Source of the DNA: an uncultured Candidatus Entotheonella sp.
GTDB lineage: Bacteria; Tectomicrobia; Entotheonellia; Entotheonellales; Entotheonellaceae
Assembly: GCA_951828535.1 (NCBI GenBank)
Contig: OX639990.1
Span: 1,785,300 to 1,849,299, forward strand
Length of the DNA stretch: 64,000 nt
Reading direction: 5' to 3'
The translations under genes were made by a program, and so were the position numbers. This document shows positions 1 through 8,891 of the stretch, piece by piece. The notes under the pieces were generated by a model. That model worked only from the letters and a program-made list of their open reading frames with translations, ran no database searches and was not told the DNA's origin. Position 1 is the first letter of the stretch. Every line of letters starts with the position of its first letter.

Positions 1-1163
1 GCAAGTTTGAACAGGGCGGCCAATGCCACGCCAGTGTGGGGGCAATTAAATAACCCCGTGCGGTCCGACCACGCCGACGCATTGGCCAACTCGTCTTCGG
101 TCGCTTGTTCCACCACGCCGTTGAATGCCTGCAACGTGGCGATAGCCTTCTGCACGCTCACCGGATGACCGATCTGAATGGCACTCGCCAGCGTCGGTCT
201 CGCCTGCATCGGCTGAAAGTCTTCGAATCCCTTCAAATAGCTCAGATACAGCGGGTTGGCACGCTGCGCCTGGGCGCAGGCGATGCGCGGCAGTTTCGAA
301 ATCAATCCCAACTCGCGCATCATCATGAAGCCTTTCCCCAAGGCGCTCACGTTACCGAGATTGCCGCCCGGGATGATCACCCAATCCGGCACCTCCCAGT
401 CAAACTGCTGCACAAGCTCGATGCTAATGGTCTTTTGCCCCTCAATACGCAAGGAATTCATCGAATTGGCGAGGTAGATGTTATGGCGCGAACAGACTTC
501 CTGAACGAGAGCCATGCAGCCGTCGAAATCCGTATCCAGCGACAGCGTCAAGGCGCCGTGAGCGATGGGTTGAATCAGCTGGGCGTTGGATACCTTGCCC
601 TTGGGAAGGAAAACGATGGCCTGCAGACCGGCGACGGCGCAGTAGGCAGCCAGCGACGCGGAGGTATCGCCGGTTGAGGCGCACGCCACCGCCGGTATGT
701 CTTTGCCCTCCGCAACCATCTGCTGCACCATCGACACCAACACCGTCATGCCCAAGTCCTTGAACGACCCGGTATGGCTGTTGCCGCACTGCTTGATCCA
801 CAGGCCGGGCACCCCTATCTTCTCTCCCAGCCGCTCGGCCCAGAACAGGTTGGTGCCGCCCTCGAAGGTGGAGACAACATTGTCATCCGCGACGTCCGGA
901 CACACCCATTCGCGCTTGCCCCAGACACCGCTGCCGTAGGGCCACTGGGTCCGCAAATACCGCTTATCGAAGACCTCTTTCCAGTCGTCCGGGGCGCGCT
1001 GCCGCAGGCGGCCCAGGTCGTGGCGCACCTCCAGGAGGTTGCCACAGCGTGGGCACCGGTAGATGATGTCCTTCAGGCTGTATTGCTCGGAACAGCCCGC
1101 AATGCACTGAAACCAAGCGCGATAAGGCGTGCCGTCCGAGACTGGATTCGGTTCTGCTCGCAT
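1..1163 (-). CDS. thrC: Threonine synthase, C-terminus beyond window edge
   Basis: This is a PLP enzyme converting O-phosphohomoserine to threonine, the last step of threonine synthesis. The reading frame runs from the ATG at 1161-1163 through the left edge without a stop, so the C-terminus is missing. The N-terminus carries four cysteines in a zinc-ribbon-like arrangement (CIAGC, then CPRCG), as in the long zinc-ribbon form of the family. The PLP lysine lies in GSFKDLG and the glycine-rich phosphate-binding loop is PGGNLGN. It starts only 3 nt after the stop of the upstream gene, so the two are probably translationally coupled. The partner homoserine kinase gene lies 10 kb away in this window, not adjacent. 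Confidence 0.93.
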   Translation of the reverse strand, partial: MRAEPNPVSDGTPYRAWFQCIAGCSEQYSLKDIIYRCPRCGNLLEVRHDLGRLRQRAPDDWKEVFDKRYLRTQWPYGSGVWGKREWVCPDVADDNVVSTFEGGTNLFWAERLGEKIGVPGLWIKQCGNSHTGSFKDLGMTVLVSMVQQMVAEGKDIPAVACASTGDTSASLAAYCAVAGLQAIVFLPKGKVSNAQLIQPIAHGALTLSLDTDFDGCMALVQEVCSRHNIYLANSMNSLRIEGQKTISIELVQQFDWEVPDWVIIPGGNLGNVSALGKGFMMMRELGLISKLPRIACAQAQRANPLYLSYLKGFEDFQPMQARPTLASAIQIGHPVSVQKAIATLQAFNGVVEQATEDELANASAWSDRTGLFNCPHTGVALAALFKL

Positions 1164-1166
1164 CGC

Positions 1167-2198
1167 TTATTCCTCTCCAGCGCTCAGTTCGGCCATCGTC
1201 TGCGTGAACACCTGCCACACCTGCTCGGGCTGGGCACAGGCGTGGGACGCCATGTAGGCAGTTGCCAGATAGCTCCACATGGCAATATCACGCATGCCGC
1301 ACGCTGCCATCAGGCGCATCTCTTGTCCCAGCAAAGGCGCCGCGTCCTGCGGCAGGCGAAAACCTTGCACCCACATCTGGGTCGCTTTGCCGTAACGTTT
1401 GCCGAGGCGCTGCAGCGCCTCGCAAAATACCCGTGTCGTGGCGATGTCACGGCCATAGAAAAGCGGATACGGGTCGGCCGCTAACACGTCGATGTGAGCC
1501 ATGACCGCGTACGGTTCCCATTTTTTTTCCAGATCATCCAGGGTATCGGGGTCGGTAAGCAGGCAAACGATGTTACGCAAGCCCTTCTCACCGGCCTCCG
1601 TCGTCATGTCGCCGAGAAGGTCGGCGATGGCTGCCTGCTTGGCGTGCCGAACGTCAGGTGTTTCCGTGCAGGGGAATGGCTTGCCAAAAGCAGACGTGAA
1701 GCGCTCTTTGCAGCGTGTGCAGCAGCAGCCCCACAGACCTTGCGCACGCGCCTCGCCGAACGGCAGATAAAAATGCGGCTCATCCCAGAAAATGGCATCG
1801 GCCTGCAAAACGGTCGCCACCGTGTCGATCCACCGCCTCAGGTATGTTCTGGCTTCGTCCGAATTGGGGCACAGAAGCGGCAAGGGTCGGCCATCGCTGC
1901 GGCGCTGCTGGCCCTCGAGGTCCCATGCGCCGCGCTCCGTGAACGCCTCGCCACCGAACATGCCGCCCACGCCCCACGGATCAACATAAGCTTGCAGACC
2001 CCGTTCTTGGGTCAGCCGCACGCAATCGGCTACGCTGCCTTGGTAAAACCGATGGTCGTTTTCGGAGAAGGTAAAGACGATGTAGGTAAAACCGAGGCAG
2101 GCAATATCGTCGAGATCGCGTTGAAAATGCTGCGGATTGCGGACCCCAAAATAACTCACACCCCAGTGCCGTCTCGATGAATCGAGCGCCGCCGTCAT
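1167..2198 (-). CDS. Uncharacterised TIM-barrel (glycoside-hydrolase-like) protein
   Basis: This 343-residue cytosolic protein has no signal peptide. Its pattern of short hydrophobic strands with acidic residues at strand ends (YIVFTFSEND, IFWDEPHF, IDVLAADPYP, TQMWVQGF) resembles a (beta/alpha)8 barrel of the glycoside hydrolase type. The FWDEPHF segment is a candidate for a catalytic acid. A cysteine cluster (CCCTRCKERF, near residue 158) could bind metal. The start codon overlaps the mltD stop as ATGA, and thrC follows after 3 nt, so it sits inside one operon with both. I do not recognise a specific family. The fold call rests on pattern only. Confidence 0.6.
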   Translation of the reverse strand: MTAALDSSRRHWGVSYFGVRNPQHFQRDLDDIACLGFTYIVFTFSENDHRFYQGSVADCVRLTQERGLQAYVDPWGVGGMFGGEAFTERGAWDLEGQQRRSDGRPLPLLCPNSDEARTYLRRWIDTVATVLQADAIFWDEPHFYLPFGEARAQGLWGCCCTRCKERFTSAFGKPFPCTETPDVRHAKQAAIADLLGDMTTEAGEKGLRNIVCLLTDPDTLDDLEKKWEPYAVMAHIDVLAADPYPLFYGRDIATTRVFCEALQRLGKRYGKATQMWVQGFRLPQDAAPLLGQEMRLMAACGMRDIAMWSYLATAYMASHACAQPEQVWQVFTQTMAELSAGEE

Positions 2199-4282
2199 GC
2201 CGCGGGCACCCGAACGCCTGTCCGCATGTCCTCATCGGGCGGGCCCTTACCGACGACCGTGCTGTCGCCTGGGTGCTGAGAACGAAGTTGCGGGATGACG
2301 AGGGTCTGACCGGTCTTGATCAAGTAAGGTTTCCGCAGGCCATTGAGCGCCGCCAACATCGCCACGGTGGTGCGGAAACGCTTTGCCACCCGCCCGAGCG
2401 TGTCGCCCTGCCTCACCTGGTAGCGCCGCAGCGGCATCGATTGCGCCACATCAAGGACCTGTCCCGGCTTGATGAGGTAGGGCTTGGACAAGCCGTTCAC
2501 CATCGCCAGCGTTGCCACGGTGGTATTGAAACGCGCCGCGATAACACTCAGAGAGTCGCCGGGCTGCACGCGATAACGCTGCGGCTTCTGCGGCTGCACA
2601 GACTCGTGAACGGCTGGCGCTGCTGCCGTTCGCCCTGCCGGCACGCGCAGAGCTTGGCCCGGCTTGATCAGGTGAGGCTGGTCCACGTCGTTCAAGGTGA
2701 TCAGGTCGGCAACCGTGGTGTTAAAGCGTTGGGCGATGCGCGCCAGTGAATCACCCTGCTGCACCCGGTAATCATGGTGCGTCGCCGGGATGCGCAAGAC
2801 CTGGCCCACCCGGATCAGGTGCTGGTGCTCCAGGTCATTCGTGGCCGCCAATGCCGCCACGGTCGTATTGAACCGTTTGGCGATGTGACCCAGAGAGTCG
2901 CCTTGCCGCACCCGATACGGCTGCCATGCCTGCGGCTGCGCTTGCTGGTAAATGGCTGGCACCGCCGTCGTCCGTCCCACCGGCATCCGCTCCGCCGTCA
3001 TCCGACCCGCCGGCACGCGCAGCACTTGGCCCGCCTTGATCAGGTGCGGCTGCTCCACGTCGTTGATCGCGGTGAGGGCGCCGACCGTGGTGCCAAAGCG
3101 TTGAGCAATGCGCGCCAGTGAATCACCCTGCCGCACCCGGTAATTGCGGTGCGTCGCCGGGATGTGCAGCACCTGGCCTACCCGGATCAGGTTCCGTTGC
3201 TCAAGGTCATTCAAGGCCACCAGGGTCTTGACGGTGGTATTGAACCGCGCGGCGATACGACCCAAAGAATCACCGTGCTGCACCCGGTAGCGCCGCGGTG
3301 CGTATTGGCTCTGGGGCTTGGCGAACTGAATGGCGCCGAAATAATGCCTGTAATGCTTCGCCACGTGAACGGCAGCAAGAAACTCGGCGTAGAAATTGCG
3401 CGACGCAAAGCCGAACGAGCGCCCACGGTAGCGCCGCACAATGGTGCCGATGTTCTTCGTACCCGTCTTCTTTACCGCTCTCCTCATGCCCCCGGCACCG
3501 TGATTGTAGGCGGTAATCGCCAGCGGCCACGTGCCCAGAAGGCGGTAATTGTCCTTCAGCAGCTTGCCAGCCGCGATGGTCGCCAACCGCACGTCGCGGC
3601 GTTCATCGACGGTCCTGTTGACCGTCAAGAAGCGGCGCCCCGTGGCCGGCATGAGCTGCCAAAGACCCATGGCGCCGTATTTGGAATGCGCCTTATTGGA
3701 AAACGACGACTCGATATGGGGCAGCATGGTCAGTTCTTTCGGCAGGCCCAGCCGGTCAAAAATCGGCTGGATCTCCGACAAATACGCCCCCGAACGCACC
3801 AAGCTCTTCTTGAACCCCTCCCGCATGCCGGTCTGAAAACGGACCCGCCGTGCAGCCCTGCGAAACGCCTCCGCCGTTTGCTTGCCTCGGAACATCGACA
3901 GCACCCGCCGCTCGTCGCGGGTCAGCGCATGGCGTTCGCCGCGCGCCAGCCGTTCCAGGATACCTTTGTAGTAATTGCGTTTGCGCTTGATCACGTTCTT
4001 GCGGCGGTTCTTGTTCCGCGGCAGATTGTAGAGCGTCTGATAGATAATCCTCAGGTCATTGGGATCGTGGAGTACGCCGGTATTGAATTCCAGCTCGGTA
4101 AAGACGCGTATCCAGAAATCCACGTTGGGCTTCAACGACTTGGGTAGCGGAAACAGCTTGCCGGCTTGACGCCCCTGAGCCGCCTGCGCGCCGACCGGCG
4201 ACAGGCAAACCAACGCGGCCAGACAAGCGGACACCCACCAAACCCAACGTCGACCAAGTCTCAAAGGCTGTTGCTCTGCCAC
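2195..4282 (-). CDS. mltD: Membrane-bound lytic murein transglycosylase D-like, six LysM repeats
   Basis: This enzyme cleaves peptidoglycan in the periplasm with formation of 1,6-anhydro-muramic ends. Residues 1-35 form a Sec signal peptide ending in AQAA. The SLT domain lies at about 175-300, with the catalytic glutamate at 191 in HIESSFS, followed by GLWQLMPATG and TAYNHG. Six LysM modules follow from about residue 330 (each YxVxxGDSLxxIAxRF...), separated by short Ala/Pro/Arg-rich linkers. At 695 residues it is longer than enterobacterial MltD, which has two LysM modules. The stop overlaps the next start, and the small coiled-coil gene lies 11 nt upstream. Its presence indicates a diderm envelope. 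Confidence 0.93.
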   Translation of the reverse strand: MAEQQPLRLGRRWVWWVSACLAALVCLSPVGAQAAQGRQAGKLFPLPKSLKPNVDFWIRVFTELEFNTGVLHDPNDLRIIYQTLYNLPRNKNRRKNVIKRKRNYYKGILERLARGERHALTRDERRVLSMFRGKQTAEAFRRAARRVRFQTGMREGFKKSLVRSGAYLSEIQPIFDRLGLPKELTMLPHIESSFSNKAHSKYGAMGLWQLMPATGRRFLTVNRTVDERRDVRLATIAAGKLLKDNYRLLGTWPLAITAYNHGAGGMRRAVKKTGTKNIGTIVRRYRGRSFGFASRNFYAEFLAAVHVAKHYRHYFGAIQFAKPQSQYAPRRYRVQHGDSLGRIAARFNTTVKTLVALNDLEQRNLIRVGQVLHIPATHRNYRVRQGDSLARIAQRFGTTVGALTAINDVEQPHLIKAGQVLRVPAGRMTAERMPVGRTTAVPAIYQQAQPQAWQPYRVRQGDSLGHIAKRFNTTVAALAATNDLEHQHLIRVGQVLRIPATHHDYRVQQGDSLARIAQRFNTTVADLITLNDVDQPHLIKPGQALRVPAGRTAAAPAVHESVQPQKPQRYRVQPGDSLSVIAARFNTTVATLAMVNGLSKPYLIKPGQVLDVAQSMPLRRYQVRQGDTLGRVAKRFRTTVAMLAALNGLRKPYLIKTGQTLVIPQLRSQHPGDSTVVGKGPPDEDMRTGVRVPAA

Positions 4283-4293
4283 GTCCTTCCTCC

Positions 4294-4593
4294 CTATGAG
4301 GCGTCCCGAAGCGCTGCAACCTTGGACTCCAGTTCCGCTTGCAGCGCCTTCTTGCTTTCCTGGAACTGGGTCTGGAGCTCGATAAACTTCACCGCGGCTT
4401 CCTGTGGAGGGCGTTCACGCACCGTGCGGCGTATCTCGGCCTGCATCATGATCTCTTTTTCAGCGATCTTCGCCTCGTATTGCTTGCGCAGCTCGCCAAT
4501 CTCACGACGTTGGGCCTCCGTCAACGACGCCACAGGCGCCCGCTCCTGGCGCGCGTTCACCTTTTGCATCGCCAATTCAAGGGCACTTTTCAT
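4294..4593 (-). CDS. Small coiled-coil protein of unknown function
   Basis: This 99-residue, highly charged protein is predicted to be one long helix or coiled coil: the Glu/Lys/Gln/Ala-rich stretch from residue 22 to the end carries no cysteine, glycine or signal peptide. It is the first gene of the minus-strand operon leading to mltD, 11 nt upstream of it. A cytoplasmic helical protein in front of a cell-wall hydrolase may be accidental. No family was recognised. The region 4594-4829 separates it from the divergent VWA gene and must hold promoters for both, but I see no convincing -35/-10 pair. Confidence 0.7.
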   Translation of the reverse strand: MKSALELAMQKVNARQERAPVASLTEAQRREIGELRKQYEAKIAEKEIMMQAEIRRTVRERPPQEAAVKFIELQTQFQESKKALQAELESKVAALRDAS

Positions 4594-4829
4594 CTTGCGT
4601 TCTCCATGTCACGTACGCATGGTTACAGGAGCAGTAACAACAACTCAAAATAATATAAAGCCTGTCAACTCAAACGCCTAGACGGAAACTTTAGGGTATT
4701 GGCGTGGATGGCGCCAAATTTGGGATGGAGGTTGACTTCGACGGGTGCAACGACCAAAATGCACGACCGTCTCACACGAAAACCCTACTCTGGTGTATGA
4801 CCTTGGCTCGGAAGGTGCCCCACAGCAGC

Positions 4830-6230
4830 ATGCGGCGCTATCGCTACTCCGCCCGGAATGGTCCCCTCGGTTGTTTCCACCCCGATCCCGAAGATGTGCT
4901 TGACGGCATCGCCGATTCGATCATTGAACACGGCGACCTGCGGAAGGCCCTGCGGCTGCTGATGCAGCAGGGTTTCACGGATCGACACGGACGCTTCGTG
5001 CCGGGTTTGCGGGACATCCGAGACCGGCTGTTCGACATGCGGCAACAATCCCTGGTTGAATGCGATGCGCCGGATGCGGCGCGGGATCGGTGGCTCATGG
5101 AGTTGGAAAGACTAGATAGGATGCTGGACAGTGTATTCTGGGGTACCGATGTGGACGCCATCGACGATGGCTTGGTCAATAAGATAATGGGAGAAGGGGC
5201 AAAGAGTCAAGTACGTGTACTCAAGGAACTCGCCGAGGGCCTGGAACAGTACGTAGAACGCAACGGAACTCAACTCGAACTGACGGCGCGGGGCATCCGC
5301 CGCATCGCCCAGCGCGCCATGCTGGATGTCTTTTCCTCATTGCGACGCGGCTCATTTGGCGGGCATGCCTTACGACGGTACGGGATAGGCGGCGAGCGGT
5401 TGGAGGCCAGCCGACCCTATCAGTTTGGCGACGCCTTTGCGATCAACTTGGGGCGGACGATCATGAATGCCGTCCGGCGTGCCGATGACCGGTCATCGAT
5501 TCGCCTGGCGCCGCAGGACTTTGAGGTACACGACACCGAGTCGGTGGTCCGCTGTACCACGGTGCTGCTGCTCGACATGAGCGGCTCGATGGCCCGTCAC
5601 GGCCGTTTCGCCGCGGCCAAGCGGGTTGCCCTGGCCCTCGACGCCCTGATCCGCACCCAATTCCCGCGTGATCGGTTGCACGTCGTCGGGTTCTGCACGT
5701 ACGCCCAGGAATTGCAACTGGCCGACATCCCTTCCCTGTCTCCCAAGCCGTTGGGTTTCTTTCCCCACTTTTACCGCAGCATGTACCGCAATCCGCTGGG
5801 ATTCGTAAACGTACAGGTCGACGCCGCCGAAGCTGCGCGCGGCCGGGCCAGCGTTCCGGCAGCCTTCACCAATATCCAAGCCGGGCTGCAAGTGGCCGGA
5901 CGGCTCCTGGACCGGCAGCACGCCGCAAACCAGCAGATCATCCTGATAACGGACGGCGAGCCTACCGCTCATCTCCGCGGCCGCAACATCTGCCTCGAAT
6001 ACCCGCCATCGCCGCACACCTTGACGGAAACGTTGAAGGAGGCGAAACGCTGCACGCACCGCGGGATCACCATCAACACCTTCATGCTCGGTGAGAACGA
6101 TCCCATGAAGCGTTTTGTGAGCGAACTGACCAAGGTCAACCGCGGGCGGGCCTTCTTCGCCTCTCCCACCAGCTTGGGGGAATATATTCTCGTGGACTAC
6201 GTCGCCAATCACGGCGCCAAAGCCGCCTGA
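4830..6230 (+). CDS. VWA (von Willebrand factor A) domain protein
   Basis: This roughly 466-residue protein has an N-terminal helical region and a C-terminal VWA domain. The metal-ion-dependent adhesion site is DMSGSM (Asp near residue 249), with the later TDGEP motif. The N-terminus MRRYRYS matches the beginning of a known bacterial VWA family that usually works with MoxR/magnesium-chelatase-like AAA ATPases. No such ATPase is next to it here. The frame stays open upstream to 4704. I chose the ATG at 4830 because family similarity begins there and GGAAGGTG lies about 12 nt upstream. It is followed by tpiA after 16 nt, so the genes are probably co-transcribed. Confidence 0.8.
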   Translation: MRRYRYSARNGPLGCFHPDPEDVLDGIADSIIEHGDLRKALRLLMQQGFTDRHGRFVPGLRDIRDRLFDMRQQSLVECDAPDAARDRWLMELERLDRMLDSVFWGTDVDAIDDGLVNKIMGEGAKSQVRVLKELAEGLEQYVERNGTQLELTARGIRRIAQRAMLDVFSSLRRGSFGGHALRRYGIGGERLEASRPYQFGDAFAINLGRTIMNAVRRADDRSSIRLAPQDFEVHDTESVVRCTTVLLLDMSGSMARHGRFAAAKRVALALDALIRTQFPRDRLHVVGFCTYAQELQLADIPSLSPKPLGFFPHFYRSMYRNPLGFVNVQVDAAEAARGRASVPAAFTNIQAGLQVAGRLLDRQHAANQQIILITDGEPTAHLRGRNICLEYPPSPHTLTETLKEAKRCTHRGITINTFMLGENDPMKRFVSELTKVNRGRAFFASPTSLGEYILVDYVANHGAKAA

Positions 6231-6246
6231 CACGGGGGACTCTGCG

Positions 6247-7017
6247 ATGCCGAACAACCCAAGCGGGCGTCAATCCATCATTGCCGCCAATTGGAAGATG
6301 AACAAAACCCTTGAGGAGGCCGGGCAGTTCGCCGACAATCTCTTGAATCGGTGCCCCGACCCCGGCACCATTGAAGCCGTCATAGCGGCGCCGTTCACGG
6401 CACTCTCCACCCTGCGGTCCCGCCTGCGCGCGACACCGTTTCGCCTGGCCGCACAGGACCTGTTTTGGGAGCCCGCCGGGGCGTACACGGGCGAAATTTC
6501 TGCTGCCATGCTGGTTGACGTCGGCTGTTCCCACGTCATCATCGGCCATTCCGAACGCCGGCAAGGGTTCGGCGAAACGGACGCCATGGCTGATAAGAAA
6601 GTATCCGCCGCGTTGCAGGCTGGGCTGCACCCGATTGTCTGCATTGGGGAAACGCTCGACGAGCGGCAGGCGGGGCAGACTTTCGACGTACTCAAGCGGC
6701 AAATACAGAACAGCTTGGCGTCGTGTTCGGCGGACGTCATGCCCCGCATCGTCTTGGGCTACGAGCCGCTGTGGGCCATTGGCACGGGGGTAAGCGCCAC
6801 GCCGCAGCAGGCGCAGGAAGCGCACAGCTATCTGCGCGAATTGTTGGCGCAACGCTGGGGAACCGAGGCGGCTGAGGCGGTGCGTGTTCAGTACGGCGGC
6901 AGCGTCAATCCGGACAGCATCGCCGCTCTGATGGCCGAGGAAGATATCGATGGCGCCCTGGTAGGCGGCGCAAGCCTTGATGTCGACTCGTTCATCCAAC
7001 TTCTGACCTATTCGTAA
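6247..7017 (+). CDS. tpiA: Triosephosphate isomerase
   Basis: This enzyme interconverts dihydroxyacetone phosphate and glyceraldehyde 3-phosphate in glycolysis. The 256-residue length is normal. All landmarks are present: the substrate lysine in NWKMNK near the N-terminus, the catalytic histidine in IGHSERR, the catalytic glutamate in YEPLWAIGTG, and the phosphate-binding YGGSVNPDS and GALVGGASL segments. It lies between the VWA gene and secG with gaps of 16 and 13 nt. The tpiA-secG-tRNA-Leu order is common in several bacterial phyla. Confidence 0.97.
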   Translation: MPNNPSGRQSIIAANWKMNKTLEEAGQFADNLLNRCPDPGTIEAVIAAPFTALSTLRSRLRATPFRLAAQDLFWEPAGAYTGEISAAMLVDVGCSHVIIGHSERRQGFGETDAMADKKVSAALQAGLHPIVCIGETLDERQAGQTFDVLKRQIQNSLASCSADVMPRIVLGYEPLWAIGTGVSATPQQAQEAHSYLRELLAQRWGTEAAEAVRVQYGGSVNPDSIAALMAEEDIDGALVGGASLDVDSFIQLLTYS

Positions 7018-7030
7018 GGATTGTCATAAC

Positions 7031-7405
7031 ATGTTCCTTCTACTCATCGTGCTCCACGTCTTGGTGGCAGTGGCCCTAATTCTCATCGTTCTGCTGCAGG
7101 TCGGCAAAGGCCAGTCCATTGGCGCCGCGTTCGGTGGCGCCAGTTCATCGCAAACCATTTTCGGCAGCCGCGGCCCGGCGACGTTCCTGTCGCGCCTGAC
7201 GACCGTCGCCGCTGCTGTCTTCATGGTCACATCTTTGAGCTTGGCCTATTTTTCCGCCCACCGCGGCCAGAGTTCAGTGATTGTGGATCAGGCCCCGGCC
7301 GCCACCGGCCAACCCGCGGTGCCGGCGCCTCCGATTGCTCCCGAAGAAGCCCCACCGTTGGAGAACGCACCCGCGCCTGAGGCCCAAGAAGAAACAACAC
7401 AATAA
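7031..7405 (+). CDS. secG: Protein-export membrane protein SecG
   Basis: This is the small accessory subunit of the SecYEG translocon in the inner membrane. The 124-residue protein has the typical architecture: an N-terminal transmembrane segment (residues 1-22), the conserved loop with LQVGKGQSIGAAFGG and the SSQTIFGSRG motif, a second transmembrane segment at about 55-75, and a Pro/Ala/Glu-rich low-complexity tail. It is co-oriented 13 nt after tpiA, with the tRNA-Leu gene downstream. Confidence 0.95.
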   Translation: MFLLLIVLHVLVAVALILIVLLQVGKGQSIGAAFGGASSSQTIFGSRGPATFLSRLTTVAAAVFMVTSLSLAYFSAHRGQSSVIVDQAPAATGQPAVPAPPIAPEEAPPLENAPAPEAQEETTQ

Positions 7406-7430
7406 CCGGTCAGGCGGCCCGAGAAAGCCG

Positions 7431-7460
7431 TTGACAATGGCCGGACGCAGACGCTATGCT
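7431..7460 (+). promoter_or_regulatory. Sigma70-type promoter for tRNA-Leu
   Basis: A perfect -35 box TTGACA (7431-7436) is separated by 18 nt from a -10 box TATGCT (7455-7460). The predicted start near 7467 lies about 40 nt before the mature tRNA. It sits in the secG-tRNA gap, so the tRNA should have its own transcription in addition to any read-through. Confidence 0.7.
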
Positions 7461-7507
7461 GTGCGTCCTTTCCGTCTCGGAAACCCGTTTTCCAGACGTG
7501 CAAACAT

Positions 7508-7591
7508 GCCGAAGTGGTGGAAATGGTAGACACGCCATCTTGAGGGGGTGGTGCCTCACCGGGCGTGGGGGTTCAAATCCCCCCTTCGGCA
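7508..7591 (+). tRNA. tRNA-Leu (anticodon GAG)
   Basis: The acceptor stem GCCGAAG (7508-7514) pairs with CTTCGGC (7584-7590), followed by discriminator A. The anticodon stem CCATC/GGTGG encloses the loop TTGAGGG, giving anticodon GAG, which reads CUC/CUU leucine codons. A long class II variable arm precedes the T arm GGGGG-TTCAAAT-CCCCC. The 3' CCA is not encoded in the genome. The position behind tpiA-secG is conserved in many bacteria. Confidence 0.97.
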
Positions 7592-7700
7592 TCCCGCTCG
7601 GTCCTACACGCATTCGACGTTGCCGAGACCGCCTCCCGGCGGTTCCTGACATCACGGCCTACGCTCCCGACCCCGCCAACCTTGTTTCTGATGGACTGCC

Positions 7701-8891
7701 ATGAACGGTCTTGCCGCTGTCATGCCCCCGATTTCGGATCGTGAACTGAACGTGGTAAACGCCGCGAGGGCGTTTGCGCGCGACGTGATCGAACCGAATG
7801 CTGGTGCCTGGGAGGAAGCCGGAAGTGTGCCGCGGGAAGCCTTCCGCGAAGCCGCCGCGCGCGGGCTGTGCCGCCTGACCGTGCCGGAATCCATGCAAGG
7901 CCACGGACTTGGCATGCCGGCCATGGCTCTGGTCGTGGAAGCCCTGGCCGCCGCCTGCATGGCCTCAGCGTTCGCACTGACCGTGCACAACAACCTGGCG
8001 CGTGGCATCACGCGTAACGCCAGCGCCCCACAACTGGAGCGTTGGCTGCCGGGGCTGGTCGCCGGCGAACAGATCGGCGCCTTCCTGCTCACCGAACCGC
8101 AAGGCGGAAGCGACGCGGCGACGATGACAACGACAGCACGGCGGGATGGTCGTGACTGGCGGCTTGACGGCGTCAAGGCATGGGTCAGCAACGCCACAAC
8201 CGCCGATCTGTTAAGCGTGTATGCTCAGACCGATGCGTCGGCCGGCTGGCGCGGCATTGCTTGCTTCATCGTGGAAGCCGGCGCCCCAGGCGTGATCCGG
8301 GAACCCGCCTATCGTCTGTTGGGCAGCCACGCGCTCGGTACCGGCGGATTTCGTTTCGAAGGGTGCCGCGTCGACGGGGACGACGTGCTGGTGGGACCCG
8401 GCGAAGGCTTCAAGGCGGCCTTGGCGGGGGTGGATTTCGCGCGCATCACGGTCGCCGCCATGTGCTGCGGCATGCTGGGGAGATCCTTGGAAGTCGCAAT
8501 GGAACACGCAGCCGGACGACGCACGTTCGGAAAATCGGTGCTGGAACACCAAGCCGTCCAGTCGCTGCTGGCCGACGCCGCTACCGACCTGGAGGCTGCG
8601 CGGCTGCTGACCGCGCACGCCGCTGGGGTATTGGACGATGGAACGGGCCGCCATACCCTGGCCGCCGCGCACGCCAAGAAGTTCGCCACACGGGTGGCGC
8701 TCAGTCGCATCGCCGACTGTATGCAGGCCATGGGGGCCAACGGCTTCCGCACCGAATACCCATTGGCACGCCACTTGACCGCCGCCAAAATGGCGCAATA
8801 TCTGGACGGCACCACCGAAATCCAGAACGTCGTGATCGGCCGCGCCATTACCCGCCCCTACCTGTCGGCGACCGAGCAAACCGGTGGTTAG
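7701..8891 (+). CDS. Acyl-CoA dehydrogenase
   Basis: This FAD flavoenzyme introduces the alpha-beta double bond in acyl-CoA thioesters. The 396-residue protein has the three-part fold: N-terminal helices, a middle beta domain with FLLTEPQGGSDA, and a C-terminal helical domain with RRTFGKSVLEHQAVQ and ANGFRTEYP. The usual YEGT motif that carries the catalytic glutamate reads YLDGTTEIQ here, so aspartate replaces glutamate at that position. This may alter chain-length preference or activity. It stands alone and converges with the LLM oxidoreductase gene, overlapping it by 4 nt at the 3' ends. The substrate cannot be told from sequence. Confidence 0.92.
   Translation: MNGLAAVMPPISDRELNVVNAARAFARDVIEPNAGAWEEAGSVPREAFREAAARGLCRLTVPESMQGHGLGMPAMALVVEALAAACMASAFALTVHNNLARGITRNASAPQLERWLPGLVAGEQIGAFLLTEPQGGSDAATMTTTARRDGRDWRLDGVKAWVSNATTADLLSVYAQTDASAGWRGIACFIVEAGAPGVIREPAYRLLGSHALGTGGFRFEGCRVDGDDVLVGPGEGFKAALAGVDFARITVAAMCCGMLGRSLEVAMEHAAGRRTFGKSVLEHQAVQSLLADAATDLEAARLLTAHAAGVLDDGTGRHTLAAAHAKKFATRVALSRIADCMQAMGANGFRTEYPLARHLTAAKMAQYLDGTTEIQNVVIGRAITRPYLSATEQTGG

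Noticed and set aside
2321-3300. Regular repeats of about 220-390 bp suggesting a DNA repeat array
   Set aside because: They are the six LysM modules of mltD at DNA level and are explained by the protein.
2177-4147. Long plus-strand frames opposite mltD
   Set aside because: They mirror the LysM repeats of mltD on the other strand, contain no protein-like pattern and have no ribosome-binding sites.
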